This document shows, piece by piece, positions 43,401-52,956 of a DNA stretch of 64,000 bases. How positions within the stretch are numbered: position 1 is the stretch's first letter; every line of letters begins with the position of its first letter. The position numbers were made by a program, and so were the translations under genes. Source of the DNA: an uncultured Bacteroidota bacterium (GTDB lineage: Bacteria > Bacteroidota > Bacteroidia > Bacteroidales > UBA12077). Where the stretch lies: assembly GCA_913055635.1 (NCBI GenBank), contig CAJXLK010000015.1:1-64000 (forward strand), written 5' to 3'. The notes beneath the pieces were generated by a model. The model had not been told where the DNA came from and made no database searches. It saw only the letters and a program-made list of their open reading frames with translations.

Positions 43401-45056
43401 ATGAAAATCGCATTGTCGCAGCTCAACTATCATATTGGCAATTTTGGTTACAACCGGGATCAGATCATCAACGCCATCATTCGGGCCAAACAGGATCATG
43501 CCGACCTGGTGGTGTTTTCGGAGATGTCTGTTTGTGGTTATCCCCCGCAGGATCTATTGGATTACCGTGAATTTGTGGATCAATGTGAAGATCTGGTGCG
43601 CGAGATAGCCGATCAGTGCCATGATATAGCGGCCATTGTTGGTGGGCCACGTGTCAATCCCGATCAGCAGGGCAAAAGGTTGTTGAACGCTGCCTTTTTT
43701 CTTTACCAGGGGAAGGTTCAATATATCCAGGATAAAACCCTGCTGCCGACCTATGACATTTTTGATGAATACCGGTATTTTGAGCCCAATGAAACCTTTG
43801 ATGTTGTTCACTTCAAGGGCAAGAAAATTGCTTTAACGGTATGCGAAGATTTATGGGATGAGCAGCCGGCTGAAAGTGATTTTGGCCGCGACCAGCTCTA
43901 CCGGGTTTCGCCCATGGAGAAACTCGCTCCATATGATCCGGATCTGCTGATCAATATATCGGCTTCCCCTTTTTCTTACAGCAAGGTCTGGGGCAAGAAG
44001 AACATCTTCATTCAGAAAGCCAAACGCTATGAGGTGCCGGTAATATACGTCAATCAGGTAGGGGCCCAGACCGAACTGATCTTTGAGGGGGGGTCCATGG
44101 CGATTCATCCCAATGGCATCATTCATCGGGAGTTGAACTGGTTTGAGGAGGATTACAGGGTGGTTGATGTGGATGAGCTGGCCCGATGGTCGGAGAATGC
44201 CCAGACCCATGACCGGCGGGGGGTCATCCCCAAGATCCATGATGGTCTGGTATTGGGACTGCGGGATTTCTTTGCCAAGCTCAATTTTGACAAGGCTGTT
44301 CTGGGTTTATCCGGGGGCATTGACTCGTCGGTGGCCCTGGTGATTGCAGCCCGCGCTTTGGGGGCTGATCATGTGCGGGCTTTATTGATGCCCGGTGAAT
44401 ATTCGTCGGAAGGTTCGGTGAGCGATTCCGAGCAACTGGCCAGGAATCTGGGTGTTCAATATGATGTTGTCCCCATCAATCAACCCCTGGAAGCTTTTAC
44501 AGAAGCCCTTGATCCCCTTTTCAAGGGAACCAGGGAAGACGTAACCGAAGAAAATCTGCAGGCCCGCATTCGGGGCACCCTTTTGATGGCCGTTTCCAAT
44601 AAGTTCGGCCATATCCTTTTAAACACCTCCAATAAGAGCGAGTCGGCCGTGGGCTATGCCACCCTCTATGGGGATATGAGTGGCGCCCTTTCGGTGCTGG
44701 GGGATGTCTATAAGACCGATGTCTATAAGCTGGCTGAATACATCAACCAGGACCAACAAATCATTCCCCAACGCATCCTCGAAAAAGCGCCTTCGGCCGA
44801 ACTCAGGCCTGATCAGAAAGACAGCGACAGCCTGCCCGATTATCAGGTCCTCGATAAGATCCTGTTCCAGTACATTGAGCTGCAGAAATCAACCGCCGAG
44901 ATTGAACAAGAAGGCTATGACCGGCAAACAGTGGAAAGGATCACCTCCATGGTCAATGCCTCGGAATATAAACGCTACCAGGCCCCGCCTGTGTTGCGCA
45001 TCTCGTCCAAGGCATTCGGGGCCGGCCGACGAATGCCACTGGTCGCCAGGTATTGA
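43401..45056 (+). CDS. nadE: glutamine-dependent NAD synthetase
   Basis: A 551-residue two-domain enzyme making NAD from deamido-NAD, ATP and glutamine. The N-terminal nitrilase-type glutaminase (~1-260) has its Glu41-Lys112-Cys148 triad (VVFSEMS, IQDKTLLP, LTVCEDLWD). The C-terminal synthetase (~280-551) has the ATP pyrophosphatase loop SGGIDSS at 304-310. Length and domain order are normal. The closeness to gldB is a known arrangement in the phylum. Confidence 0.96.
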   Translation: MKIALSQLNYHIGNFGYNRDQIINAIIRAKQDHADLVVFSEMSVCGYPPQDLLDYREFVDQCEDLVREIADQCHDIAAIVGGPRVNPDQQGKRLLNAAFFLYQGKVQYIQDKTLLPTYDIFDEYRYFEPNETFDVVHFKGKKIALTVCEDLWDEQPAESDFGRDQLYRVSPMEKLAPYDPDLLINISASPFSYSKVWGKKNIFIQKAKRYEVPVIYVNQVGAQTELIFEGGSMAIHPNGIIHRELNWFEEDYRVVDVDELARWSENAQTHDRRGVIPKIHDGLVLGLRDFFAKLNFDKAVLGLSGGIDSSVALVIAARALGADHVRALLMPGEYSSEGSVSDSEQLARNLGVQYDVVPINQPLEAFTEALDPLFKGTREDVTEENLQARIRGTLLMAVSNKFGHILLNTSNKSESAVGYATLYGDMSGALSVLGDVYKTDVYKLAEYINQDQQIIPQRILEKAPSAELRPDQKDSDSLPDYQVLDKILFQYIELQKSTAEIEQEGYDRQTVERITSMVNASEYKRYQAPPVLRISSKAFGAGRRMPLVARY

Positions 45057-45261
45057 GGGTGGATATGGAAAAATAACCGTCATTGTCATTTCCGGAGAAG
45101 TCATACATGTGCACATATATGATGTTGTTGTCGGCATTGGCATCATAAGTCATCGTAGGGGGCGAATAATCGCTCATCGGTTTGGGTGAAACAGTAGGAT
45201 GTCCCTGAAAGGCATTTTGTAATTTAATGCTGTATTCGCCTTCCGAAGGCGATGAGACCAA
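45057..45261 (-). pseudogene. possible remnant of a gene opposite the end of nadE
   Basis: The minus strand from 45261 to about 45057 reads as a protein-like sequence (SPSEGEYSIKLQNAFQGHP, DYSPPTMTYDANADNNIIYV, HMYDFSGNDNDGYFSI). It has an in-frame TAA upstream near 45272, no convincing start, and continues into the antisense of nadE, where it loses any protein character. It looks like the middle of a lost gene, but it is short and I cannot name the family. Confidence 0.35.
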
Positions 45262-45299
45262 TTTAATTCCTTAGGCGCCCTCTGAAATGGCCGGAGCAT

Positions 45300-47237
45300 T
45301 TATAGCCTAAGATTCAAAAGGCGTTTGGTGACACGGTCAAAGCTTTCTTTGCTAATGGGTTTGGTCAGGTAGTCGGCGAACAATTCATGGTGATTGGCAT
45401 ATTGTTCTTTAATGTAGGCGGTTTGGGCCACCACCGGTATATCGGGAAATTTTTCCTTGATTTTGCGGGTGGTTTGAATGCCATCCATCCCGGGAAGCCT
45501 TAAATCCATCAAAACCAGGGCAATATCGGGGTTTCCGGCAAATGCCTCCAGCGATTTTTCTCCGCTTTCGGCATGGAGAATGGAAATGTTGCTGTTGTTA
45601 AGGTATTCCTGGAGCAATATGTAATTGTCGGGCTGGTCTTCAACGATCAGAATTTTTGTTTTGGGGGAATGAACCGTAGAAGCCTCATAAACAGGCTGTT
45701 CTTCGGCAGGTTGCTGGTAGGGAAGGGTAAAGCGAAAGACCGAACCTTGCCTTATCTGGCTTTCCAGTGAGACCTCTCCCCCGAGGGCCTCTACGATTCC
45801 TTTTACAATCGTCAGGCCCAGACCAATACCCCCGTAGTGGCGATTGGCGTATTCTTCGCCCTGGCGGAAATGATCAAATATAAGGGTGCGTTTGTCGTGG
45901 GGAATGCCAATGCCGGTGTCCTTTACCCAAAATTCCAGCATCTGTTGCGTCTTCAGGCGGTAGCCCGTTTCAATGTGGCCTTCACTGGTGAATTTCACGG
46001 CATTCTCTGCCAGGTTCGACAAAACCTGTGAAAGCCGGTTTTTATCGGTTACAATGCGGTCGCTTTGATCATCAAAACCCCATTGCACCCTAATTTTTAA
46101 ATCTTTTTCCTTTTGATCCACCAATTTATCCATTTGAAGTCTTATATCCCGCATCAATGCGTTAAGGTGAAAGGTTTGCCGGTTCAACTCCAATTGCCCC
46201 GTCTGAATGAATGAGACATCCAATATATCGCTGACTATGCGCAAAAGCTGATCACCACTGTTTTTGATATAGTGGATATAAGTTTTTTGATCTTCCAGGG
46301 ACAGTCCCGATGAATCCAGCAACTGGGAAAAGCCCATAATGGAATTTAACGGGGTTCGTATTTCATGGGATATGTTGGCCAGAAAGGCGTTCTTGATGCG
46401 GTTGCTTTCCTCGGCCTTTTCTTTTTGCTCGACCAACTCCTGCTGGTTTCGCCTGATGGAGGTGATGTCCTGCTGGGTGCCCCATACCCGGATCAGTTTG
46501 CCTTCACGGACAATGCCGGTGATGTTGTTGTTGAAGTATCGGGTTTGTCCCCTACGGTCAACCGAACGGGTCTCAATATCGCGCACATTGTAATTCGAAT
46601 CCACAAAAGCCTGGATCAGCCGATACAAATCCTTTGATAATTCCCGGTCAGCAAGGGACTTTAATTGATTGCCAATCAAATCTTCTACCTTGTTTAACTC
46701 ATATAGCTCGGCCAGACGCGGATTGCACTCGCCCACAAACAGGTTGTGGTAAAGGTAATTGATTTGTTCTTCCTCCGATAATTTGATGTCAAGTGGGTGA
46801 TGCAAGTCAAGCCGGTATACCCCTTCCTCGATCTGGCTGATGAAAGCCTGGTAACGTTCTTTGCTTTCATTGATCCTTTCAAAGTAATTCCGCAGCTGCT
46901 GGTTCTTATCTTCAAGGCTTTCATTGCTCTCCTGCAACTGCTCGGCAAGTTTCTGGTATTCCTCGTACAGGGCGTAATACTCTTCTTTCGCCTTGTTGAT
47001 GGCTTTGATCGATTCGTCTTTCTTGAAAAATTCCCGCCGCGAGAGATAGAATATCAATAAACTGGTCAGACCTATGAAGCCCACCCCCTTAATGGTTTGG
47101 TAATGGGTGAGCAATGTCTCTTCCTGAGTGAGTTTTAGAAGAATCAGGTCGGAAAAAAATATCCATAGAAAACTCACCGCAAAGTATATGAGCGTGATTT
47201 TTAGCGAAGCCCTGTTGAAATAATTTTTCCAGTGCAT
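45300..47237 (-). CDS. hybrid histidine kinase (PAS, HisKA, HATPase, receiver)
   Basis: A 645-residue membrane kinase with two spans (~12-65), a long coiled coil (~75-128), a PAS-like domain (~130-265), HisKA with SHEIRTPLNSIMGF (~288-301), HATPase with NLAENAVKF, DTGIGIP and GGIGLGLTIV, and a C-terminal receiver domain (~525-645) with its Asp in LVLMDLRLPGMDG. The phosphoryl path would be His to the attached Asp, then to an unknown phosphotransfer protein. There is no partner regulator next to it. Confidence 0.92.
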   Translation of the reverse strand: MHWKNYFNRASLKITLIYFAVSFLWIFFSDLILLKLTQEETLLTHYQTIKGVGFIGLTSLLIFYLSRREFFKKDESIKAINKAKEEYYALYEEYQKLAEQLQESNESLEDKNQQLRNYFERINESKERYQAFISQIEEGVYRLDLHHPLDIKLSEEEQINYLYHNLFVGECNPRLAELYELNKVEDLIGNQLKSLADRELSKDLYRLIQAFVDSNYNVRDIETRSVDRRGQTRYFNNNITGIVREGKLIRVWGTQQDITSIRRNQQELVEQKEKAEESNRIKNAFLANISHEIRTPLNSIMGFSQLLDSSGLSLEDQKTYIHYIKNSGDQLLRIVSDILDVSFIQTGQLELNRQTFHLNALMRDIRLQMDKLVDQKEKDLKIRVQWGFDDQSDRIVTDKNRLSQVLSNLAENAVKFTSEGHIETGYRLKTQQMLEFWVKDTGIGIPHDKRTLIFDHFRQGEEYANRHYGGIGLGLTIVKGIVEALGGEVSLESQIRQGSVFRFTLPYQQPAEEQPVYEASTVHSPKTKILIVEDQPDNYILLQEYLNNSNISILHAESGEKSLEAFAGNPDIALVLMDLRLPGMDGIQTTRKIKEKFPDIPVVAQTAYIKEQYANHHELFADYLTKPISKESFDRVTKRLLNLRL

Positions 47238-47873
47238 ATTTTGCAGCAGAATCCGGTCAGGTTAAGATTTTATTCGGTTCACTATAAACCCAGTCCTTCC
47301 CTCTATTAATGGTTCAGGCTGAAAGTATTCTATCAGGTAAAACGTTTTTAGATGCTTATAGGTTGTAAAAGACATCTTATTATTTCATGTCAATTTTATA
47401 ATTGTAAAGTTACTGATATTTAAGCCGAAAGCAACTTGAGCCAAAAATTTTGTAATAAAGTATTAAAATACTAAAAAAATTTGATGTCTGATTGCTAATG
47501 GCACAATGCTCCATAGAAGTTGATCCTTATATGAAGCGTTTATCAGGGAAGGGCATATTTTATGATATTTATTAGTTTTGTGAGCCAGATGGATTAAGCG
47601 GGGCCAATAAAGGGTAATTTTTTCCGGGGAAGCTTTATCAAGGCCTGCAAAACAGTATGGGCTTGAATTCCTTTTAATAGGTATAGGGGGCGCGCGCCAA
47701 AGAGATTAAACCATTTTAGCAAGCCGGCAATTCCAGCAAACCGTTATTTTCAGATTCCCTGAATTTTCAGCAGGGGAGCAGGTCTCTGGGCATTTCAGGA
47801 AGTTGGAATTACAGCAAATCTAAATTTTCATGAATCCGGAATTTTCAGCTATACAGTCTTCAGGGGGGGGTCC
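47238..47873. other. intergenic region with short repeated words
   Basis: 636 bp without a gene between the divergently read hybrid kinase and a glycosyltransferase. The last 160 bp contain several GAATTTTCAGC/GGAATTNCAGC-like words at irregular spacing (for example near 47760, 47806 and 47840). AT-rich near the kinase. No clear promoter box was identified. Confidence 0.5.
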
Positions 47874-48887
47874 ATGGCAGTAGGGAAGCCTCAAATATCG
47901 GTGATTCTTCCATTTTCCGATGCGGAGCATACATTGGAGCGGGCCCTCAGGAGCATTGAAAGGCAAACCCACCGTCATTTTGAGTGTATCATGGTTGACA
48001 ACTGTGCGGGTGAGGGGAGCGTGGGTATAGCCAGGGGTAAGGCAGCAAGGGATGCTCGTTTTGTTTTGGTTTCCGAGTCACAGCGGGGTGTTGCCCATGC
48101 TTTTGCCGCGGGTTTTGAACATTCATGTGGATCAATGATAGCCCGCATGGATAGTGATGATGTGATGCATCCCCGCCGGTTGGAGTTTCAGCAGGCTTTT
48201 CTGGAGAATTATTCTGATTACGGGGCAGTGGCCGGAAAGGTGCGGTATGGGGGGTATTACCGCAAAAATACCGGTCTGAAGCAGTATATTGAGTGGAACA
48301 ACGGGGTGGATACCTACCCAAAGATTTTGCTGCAGCGCTTTGTGGATGCCCCCATTGTCAATCCTTCAGCGATGTGGCGTAGGGAAGTGGGAGCGGGGCT
48401 GGGCCATTACCTGGCGGGTGATTTTCCTGAGGATTACGAGATGTGGCTCAGATGGCTTCATCACGGGGTGCGGATATCGAAAATCCCCGAGGTTGTGCTG
48501 GACTGGCATGATTCGGGCAGGAGGCTCACCCGGACGCATCCGGCTTACAGCGATGAAGCCTTTTACCGGGTAAAAACCCGCTATCTGGCACGCTGGCTTG
48601 CCGATAACAACCCCCATCATCCCGGAGTGGCCGTTTGGGGGGCCAGCCGCATCTACCGCAACAGGGCCCGCCTGCTGGAAGATTATGGCATCAACATTAC
48701 CCACTATATCGACATCCACCGCAGAAGAAGGCTGGATAAACCCCTGGTTTTTTATCGGGACCTGCCCCGGCCCGGCCAGCTTTTTGTGCTGGTCTATGTG
48801 CGCCAGTGGCAGGCCAAAGCCCGCATACGACAATTCCTTGAATCCCGCCGCTACATTGAAGGCCTCCACTACCTGATGGTGGCATGA
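47874..48887 (+). CDS. family 2 glycosyltransferase
   Basis: A 337-residue protein with an N-terminal GT-A domain (~1-235): ISVILPFSDAEHTLERALRSI for nucleotide-sugar binding, and MDSDD as the DxD metal motif near residue 92. No transmembrane span. The C-terminal ~100 residues (GVAVWGASRIYRNRARLLEDYGI...) form an extra domain that recalls small Rossmann-like units seen after some GT2 domains. Acceptor unknown. No glycan-assembly cluster surrounds it. Confidence 0.88.
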   Translation: MAVGKPQISVILPFSDAEHTLERALRSIERQTHRHFECIMVDNCAGEGSVGIARGKAARDARFVLVSESQRGVAHAFAAGFEHSCGSMIARMDSDDVMHPRRLEFQQAFLENYSDYGAVAGKVRYGGYYRKNTGLKQYIEWNNGVDTYPKILLQRFVDAPIVNPSAMWRREVGAGLGHYLAGDFPEDYEMWLRWLHHGVRISKIPEVVLDWHDSGRRLTRTHPAYSDEAFYRVKTRYLARWLADNNPHHPGVAVWGASRIYRNRARLLEDYGINITHYIDIHRRRRLDKPLVFYRDLPRPGQLFVLVYVRQWQAKARIRQFLESRRYIEGLHYLMVA

Positions 48888-48920
48888 AAAGGCTACCCTT
48901 CCGCTCGATGCCTTTTCATG
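48883..48920 (+). terminator. hairpin at the glycosyltransferase stop codon
   Basis: CATGAAAAGGC (48883-48893), which includes the stop codon, pairs perfectly with GCCTTTTCATG (48910-48920). The T run lies inside the stem rather than after it, so termination efficiency is uncertain. Confidence 0.55.
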
Positions 48921-49175
48921 GCCCGCATCCCACGGTCAAATTCATCCGGCAAACGCTTCACCAAGAAGGCTTTGATGCCCTTGCGCCCGCTGCACACCAC
49001 ACCCCACACCCATGCAACTCTTAATTCCACGGTATGGCGGGTTAAAGGTAAAAATGCCTGCCATTGGCTTTATAGCAATATCCTATGCAATGCGGAAGCT
49101 TGATTAAAAGTGTTTTTACCATTCCCGGCTAAAGTGATCTGCCATCCATTGCAATCCTTTACAATGCCCTTCGGA

Positions 49176-49877
49176 TCAGTTGTATTTCTCGTGGATGCCT
49201 TTGTAGTAGGTTTGGGCCACTTTTTCCACATCAGCCCCCATCGCCCGCATGATATAGGTCTTGGCCACATGAAGCTGAAGCCGCATTACCCCGATTTGGC
49301 GGTATTTGCGTGCCGAGGTGATGATGTCTCGCTGGATAACCCGGAATTTGGCCTCCTTTTTGATGCGCGGGACAATCTCGTAATCCTCCAGAAAACGGTA
49401 TTGCTCATTGAAGCCCCCCAGCTTTTCAAACAAAGCCCGGGTAATGAACATCGATTGATCGCCCCCGCGACACCACTGGCAGTTGAAGCGGGTGAAAAAG
49501 GCAAAAAAATTCAGCACCGGATGATCCATGTCCCATTTCATCCTGAATGAACCCGCTCCATAGCCCTTTTCCACCGATTCCAGAATATCCCGGTCAAAAC
49601 CTTCCGGTGGGTAAGTGTCGGCATGAAGAAAATAAAACAGATCGCCCCTGGCAATGCGGGCCCCGGCATTCATTTGCCTGGCCCGTCCGGTATGCTTGTG
49701 GTCAGCAATGCGTGCTCCTTTCTCCCGAGCAATCTCAAGGGTCTCATCATCACTAATGCCATCTGAAACAATTACCTCCTCAATGTTATCCGGGTTGCTG
49801 TTCGCTTGCAGATGGTCCAGAACATGACCTATATTCTCCGATTCATTGTATGTTGGTATGATGATGCTTATCTTCAT
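49176..49877 (-). CDS. TIGR04283-type family 2 glycosyltransferase
   Basis: A 233-residue soluble GT2 enzyme. It begins MKISIIIPTYNESENI, has VSDGISDDET, the GRARQMNAGA segment, FLHADT (DxD-like metal site) and CRGGDQSMFI, the combination I associate with the TIGR04283 subfamily, some members of which act in arsenosugar synthesis. No arsenic genes are present here, so the substrate remains open. Confidence 0.88.
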   Translation of the reverse strand: MKISIIIPTYNESENIGHVLDHLQANSNPDNIEEVIVSDGISDDETLEIAREKGARIADHKHTGRARQMNAGARIARGDLFYFLHADTYPPEGFDRDILESVEKGYGAGSFRMKWDMDHPVLNFFAFFTRFNCQWCRGGDQSMFITRALFEKLGGFNEQYRFLEDYEIVPRIKKEAKFRVIQRDIITSARKYRQIGVMRLQLHVAKTYIMRAMGADVEKVAQTYYKGIHEKYN

Positions 49878-50195
49878 AACCTTATTTTTTTCCGGTTGGG
49901 CGAATATATAACAATTGCTATAAATGAGGCTTAATTTTTAAGGTCTTTTAACATCTGGACCTATCGCTGTTTGCTCCCCAATCTTTAATATCAGGCCATC
50001 GCAATGATTCCGGTTGAAATCATCTTCCTGTCCAAACAGATATCCAATTTGGAATGGGTGGCCCCATACAGGCTTATCCGCAATAAATTTGCATCAACCC
50101 CCTGTTCAACCAATCGTAAAACAAGCAGAAGGAAGCCCTGCTGTTTGACCAGCAGGGCAGTCATAAATCCAGGGTGCATCCTTGCTCAGTTGTGC
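49878..50195. other. intergenic region with a hairpin at 50135-50158
   Basis: About 320 bp without a gene. GCCCTGCTG (50135-50143) pairs with CAGCAGGGC (50150-50158) 38 bp beyond the permease stop; on the minus strand it is followed by CTTGTTTT, so it may weakly terminate the permease transcript. Confidence 0.5.
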
Positions 50196-52616
50196 TTATT
50201 CGTAGCGCAGGGAATCCACCGGGTTTTTGCGGGCGGCTGAGACAGACTGGTAGCTTACGGTAATCACAGCAATCAGCAGGGCCAACAACGATCCGGCCAC
50301 AAAATAGACCAGTTGAAGGTCGATATGATAGGCAAAATTTTGCAGCCAGTTTTTCAAAAAGAAGTAGGCCAGGGGCCAGGCCACGAGGTTGGCCACCAGC
50401 ACCCAAAAGGTGAATTGTTTGAGCAACAGCCCGACGATGCTTCTGACCTGGGCCCCCATGGCTTTACGAATCCCTATTTCCTTGGTTTTTTGTTCAGCCA
50501 TAAACGAGGCCAGTCCGAAAAGCCCCAAACAGGCGATGACAATGGCCAGCACAGAAAACAGGTTGAACACCTTTCCGGTCCGGAACACTTCCTTGTGCAT
50601 GGAGTGATGGTTGTTATCGAGGAAGAAATAGCGGAAGGGCTCGCCACCCATGAATTCTTTCCACGTTCCTTCAATGCTGGAGAGCATGGCCCGGGGATTG
50701 GAATGGTCGTAGCGCACGGTCATATATTCTTTGGGGCGCTGCGACTGGTGAAGCAGCACCAGCGGCCTTATTTCCTGGTGGAAGGAGCGGAAATGGAAAT
50801 TTTTGACCACCCCGATGATTTCCCAGAAGGTTTTATGGCCGCCATAGCTGGTCAGAACACGTTTGCCCACCAGGGGTGGTTCATAGCCCAGGGCTTTGGC
50901 CGCAGCTTCATTGATCACCAGGGAGGTGGTATCGTTGTAATCATCGCTGAAAAAGCGGCCGTCTTTCATCTCCAAATCAAGCACATCTTTCAGATCGTTG
51001 CCTACAGCAACCGAGCGGAAAGCGTGCGATTTATTGTTGTCCTGGCCCACGGTCCGGGTGGGGAAGCCATTGAACGTCATCCCCGGCATCGTACCGGCCC
51101 GGGAAACCTGGATGACATCGGGATGCTTTTTCAGATCCTGTTTGAAGGCTTCATAGGAGTTGCCCAGTTTGTTGGCCTGCTCGACCACCACCACCTGTTC
51201 ACTCTGGTAGCCCAGGTCTTTGTTCACAATGTAATTCAACTGCTGATCAATCAGCAGGGTGGAGATGAAAAGAATGATGGATATGGCAAACTGAAAAACC
51301 ACCAGGCCATTGCGGAAGCCGGATTTTGTCCTGCCTGTGAGTAGCCCGGAGGAGAGCCCCTGGTTGATGGTGATGCGCGAGAGGTAAGCCGCTGAATAGC
51401 TTCCCGATATCAGCCCCACCAGTATCCCCAACAGAAGCAGCCCCGGGATGACATACCAGTGATCGGTGTAGCCCAGGCTCAGGCTTTTGCCGGCCAGGTT
51501 GTTGAACAACGGCAGTACCGATTCAATGACGATCATGCTGATGAAAAGGGCGATCAGACTCATGAAAATGGCCTCCATTAAGAATTGACGGAAAAGCTTC
51601 CGGCGCGTGGCACCGGTAACCTTCCGCATGCCAACTTCCCGGGCTCTTTTCGCCGCACGCGCGGTAGAGAGATTCATGAAGTTGATCGAGGCGATCAGCA
51701 AAATGAATACGGCAATGACCCCGAAAATGTAGACATATTTCATGCTCGAGTTGGCTTCCAGTTCAAAATCGGTGTGCGATTTGAGGTGGATGTCGGTCAA
51801 AGGCTGCAAATAGTAAGCATAGGTGTTGCCCCGGGCCATGAATTCTTCCACCGAAACCCCCATCATCTCTTTCAGCTCAGGATTCACATGGCGATGCACA
51901 ATGGGTTTGAATTGTTTTTCCACCCGGGTCGGATTCGCCCCTTCTTTCAACTGCACATAGGTGTAAGACATATCGTTGCTCAGCCAGCTGGTGCTCTGAG
52001 ATACATCGAGCGAAACCATCGAGGCCAGCAGGTCAAAGTGAAAATGGGAGTTTTGTGGGCAATCTTCTGCAATGCCGGTGATCAAAAACTCTTCCCCTTC
52101 TATTTCAATGCTCTTGCCCATCACCTGGGTGGAACCAAAATACCGCCGGGCGGTGGATTCGGTTAATATCACCGTATTGGGCCGGTTTAATACGTGCTCC
52201 GGATCGCCCTCTTTGAGCTGGAAAGAGAAAATATCAAAGAAGGTGGAGTCGGTAAAGATCAAGTCTTTTTCCAGGAATTTGCGGTTTCCGCATTTGACCG
52301 AGGTGCCATCGCCAAAAAAGTTGAACAACCGCAGGCTCTTGGTCACCTGCGGGATCTCACTGACCATGGTCTGCCCAACGGAAGACCCCGTGGTTACCCC
52401 CTCCAGGTCCTTCCCCTGTATCTCCCCCTTCATGGCAATCCGGTAGATCTCGTCGGAATGTTCATGAAAACGATCATAACTCAATTCATCCATCACAAAC
52501 AGGGCGATCAGTATGCTGCAGGCCAAACCAATGGCCAGGCCCAACAGATTGATCGCTGAAAATACTTTGTGCCGCTTGATGTTGCGCAGGGCAACTTTTA
52601 GAAAATTATAGAACAT
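50196..52616 (-). CDS. FtsX/MacB-type ABC transporter permease
   Basis: An 806-residue permease of the same kind as those at 34.5 and 37 kb. N-terminal span in INLLGLAIGLACSILIALFV, first periplasmic domain (~50-285), spans ~290-405 and ~430, second periplasmic domain, C-terminal spans ~690-800. Coupling segments: AREVGMRKVTGATRRK (~335) and TKEIGIRKAMGAQVRS (~720). It ends NPVDSLRYE. It lies downstream of another permease on the same strand; no ATPase is encoded with them. Confidence 0.88.
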   Translation of the reverse strand: MFYNFLKVALRNIKRHKVFSAINLLGLAIGLACSILIALFVMDELSYDRFHEHSDEIYRIAMKGEIQGKDLEGVTTGSSVGQTMVSEIPQVTKSLRLFNFFGDGTSVKCGNRKFLEKDLIFTDSTFFDIFSFQLKEGDPEHVLNRPNTVILTESTARRYFGSTQVMGKSIEIEGEEFLITGIAEDCPQNSHFHFDLLASMVSLDVSQSTSWLSNDMSYTYVQLKEGANPTRVEKQFKPIVHRHVNPELKEMMGVSVEEFMARGNTYAYYLQPLTDIHLKSHTDFELEANSSMKYVYIFGVIAVFILLIASINFMNLSTARAAKRAREVGMRKVTGATRRKLFRQFLMEAIFMSLIALFISMIVIESVLPLFNNLAGKSLSLGYTDHWYVIPGLLLLGILVGLISGSYSAAYLSRITINQGLSSGLLTGRTKSGFRNGLVVFQFAISIILFISTLLIDQQLNYIVNKDLGYQSEQVVVVEQANKLGNSYEAFKQDLKKHPDVIQVSRAGTMPGMTFNGFPTRTVGQDNNKSHAFRSVAVGNDLKDVLDLEMKDGRFFSDDYNDTTSLVINEAAAKALGYEPPLVGKRVLTSYGGHKTFWEIIGVVKNFHFRSFHQEIRPLVLLHQSQRPKEYMTVRYDHSNPRAMLSSIEGTWKEFMGGEPFRYFFLDNNHHSMHKEVFRTGKVFNLFSVLAIVIACLGLFGLASFMAEQKTKEIGIRKAMGAQVRSIVGLLLKQFTFWVLVANLVAWPLAYFFLKNWLQNFAYHIDLQLVYFVAGSLLALLIAVITVSYQSVSAARKNPVDSLRYE

Positions 52617-52742
52617 AAGGTGGTTTTTGGGTTAAAACAGATTTTTGGTTTATGTATCCGGTCTTGATCATTGCTCAATTTTCGTCCAATGATTGGTGTT
52701 TGATTTGAAATCCACACTCTGTTGGATCCGCTGGCTTATGAG

Positions 52743-52892
52743 ATGTTTCATTTTGGTTCCATGGCGGATTATCTTTCCCAGGTTGATGATTTGGATGAAG
52801 CATTGGAATTTTGGCAAAAGACCTATCAATTCGTGTGCCAATTGAATAACTATATTGATAATCAGCGCATTGTATTTATAGGCCCTGAATAA
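52743..52892 (+). CDS. possible short protein or gene remnant, 49 residues
   Basis: An open frame beginning MFHFGSMADYLSQVDDLDEA and ending IVFIGPE lies in the 340-bp gap between two minus-strand permeases, read on the opposite strand. The frame stays open for about 15 codons before the ATG. Composition is protein-like (acidic, amphipathic), but there is no ribosome-binding site and no family I recognise. It could be the tail of a lost gene. Confidence 0.3.
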   Translation: MFHFGSMADYLSQVDDLDEALEFWQKTYQFVCQLNNYIDNQRIVFIGPE

Positions 52893-52956
52893 CCGTCAAA
52901 AAATTTTACGACCGCCTCTCAAACCGGACACCCCGGCATCAATATTCCGGAGAATT

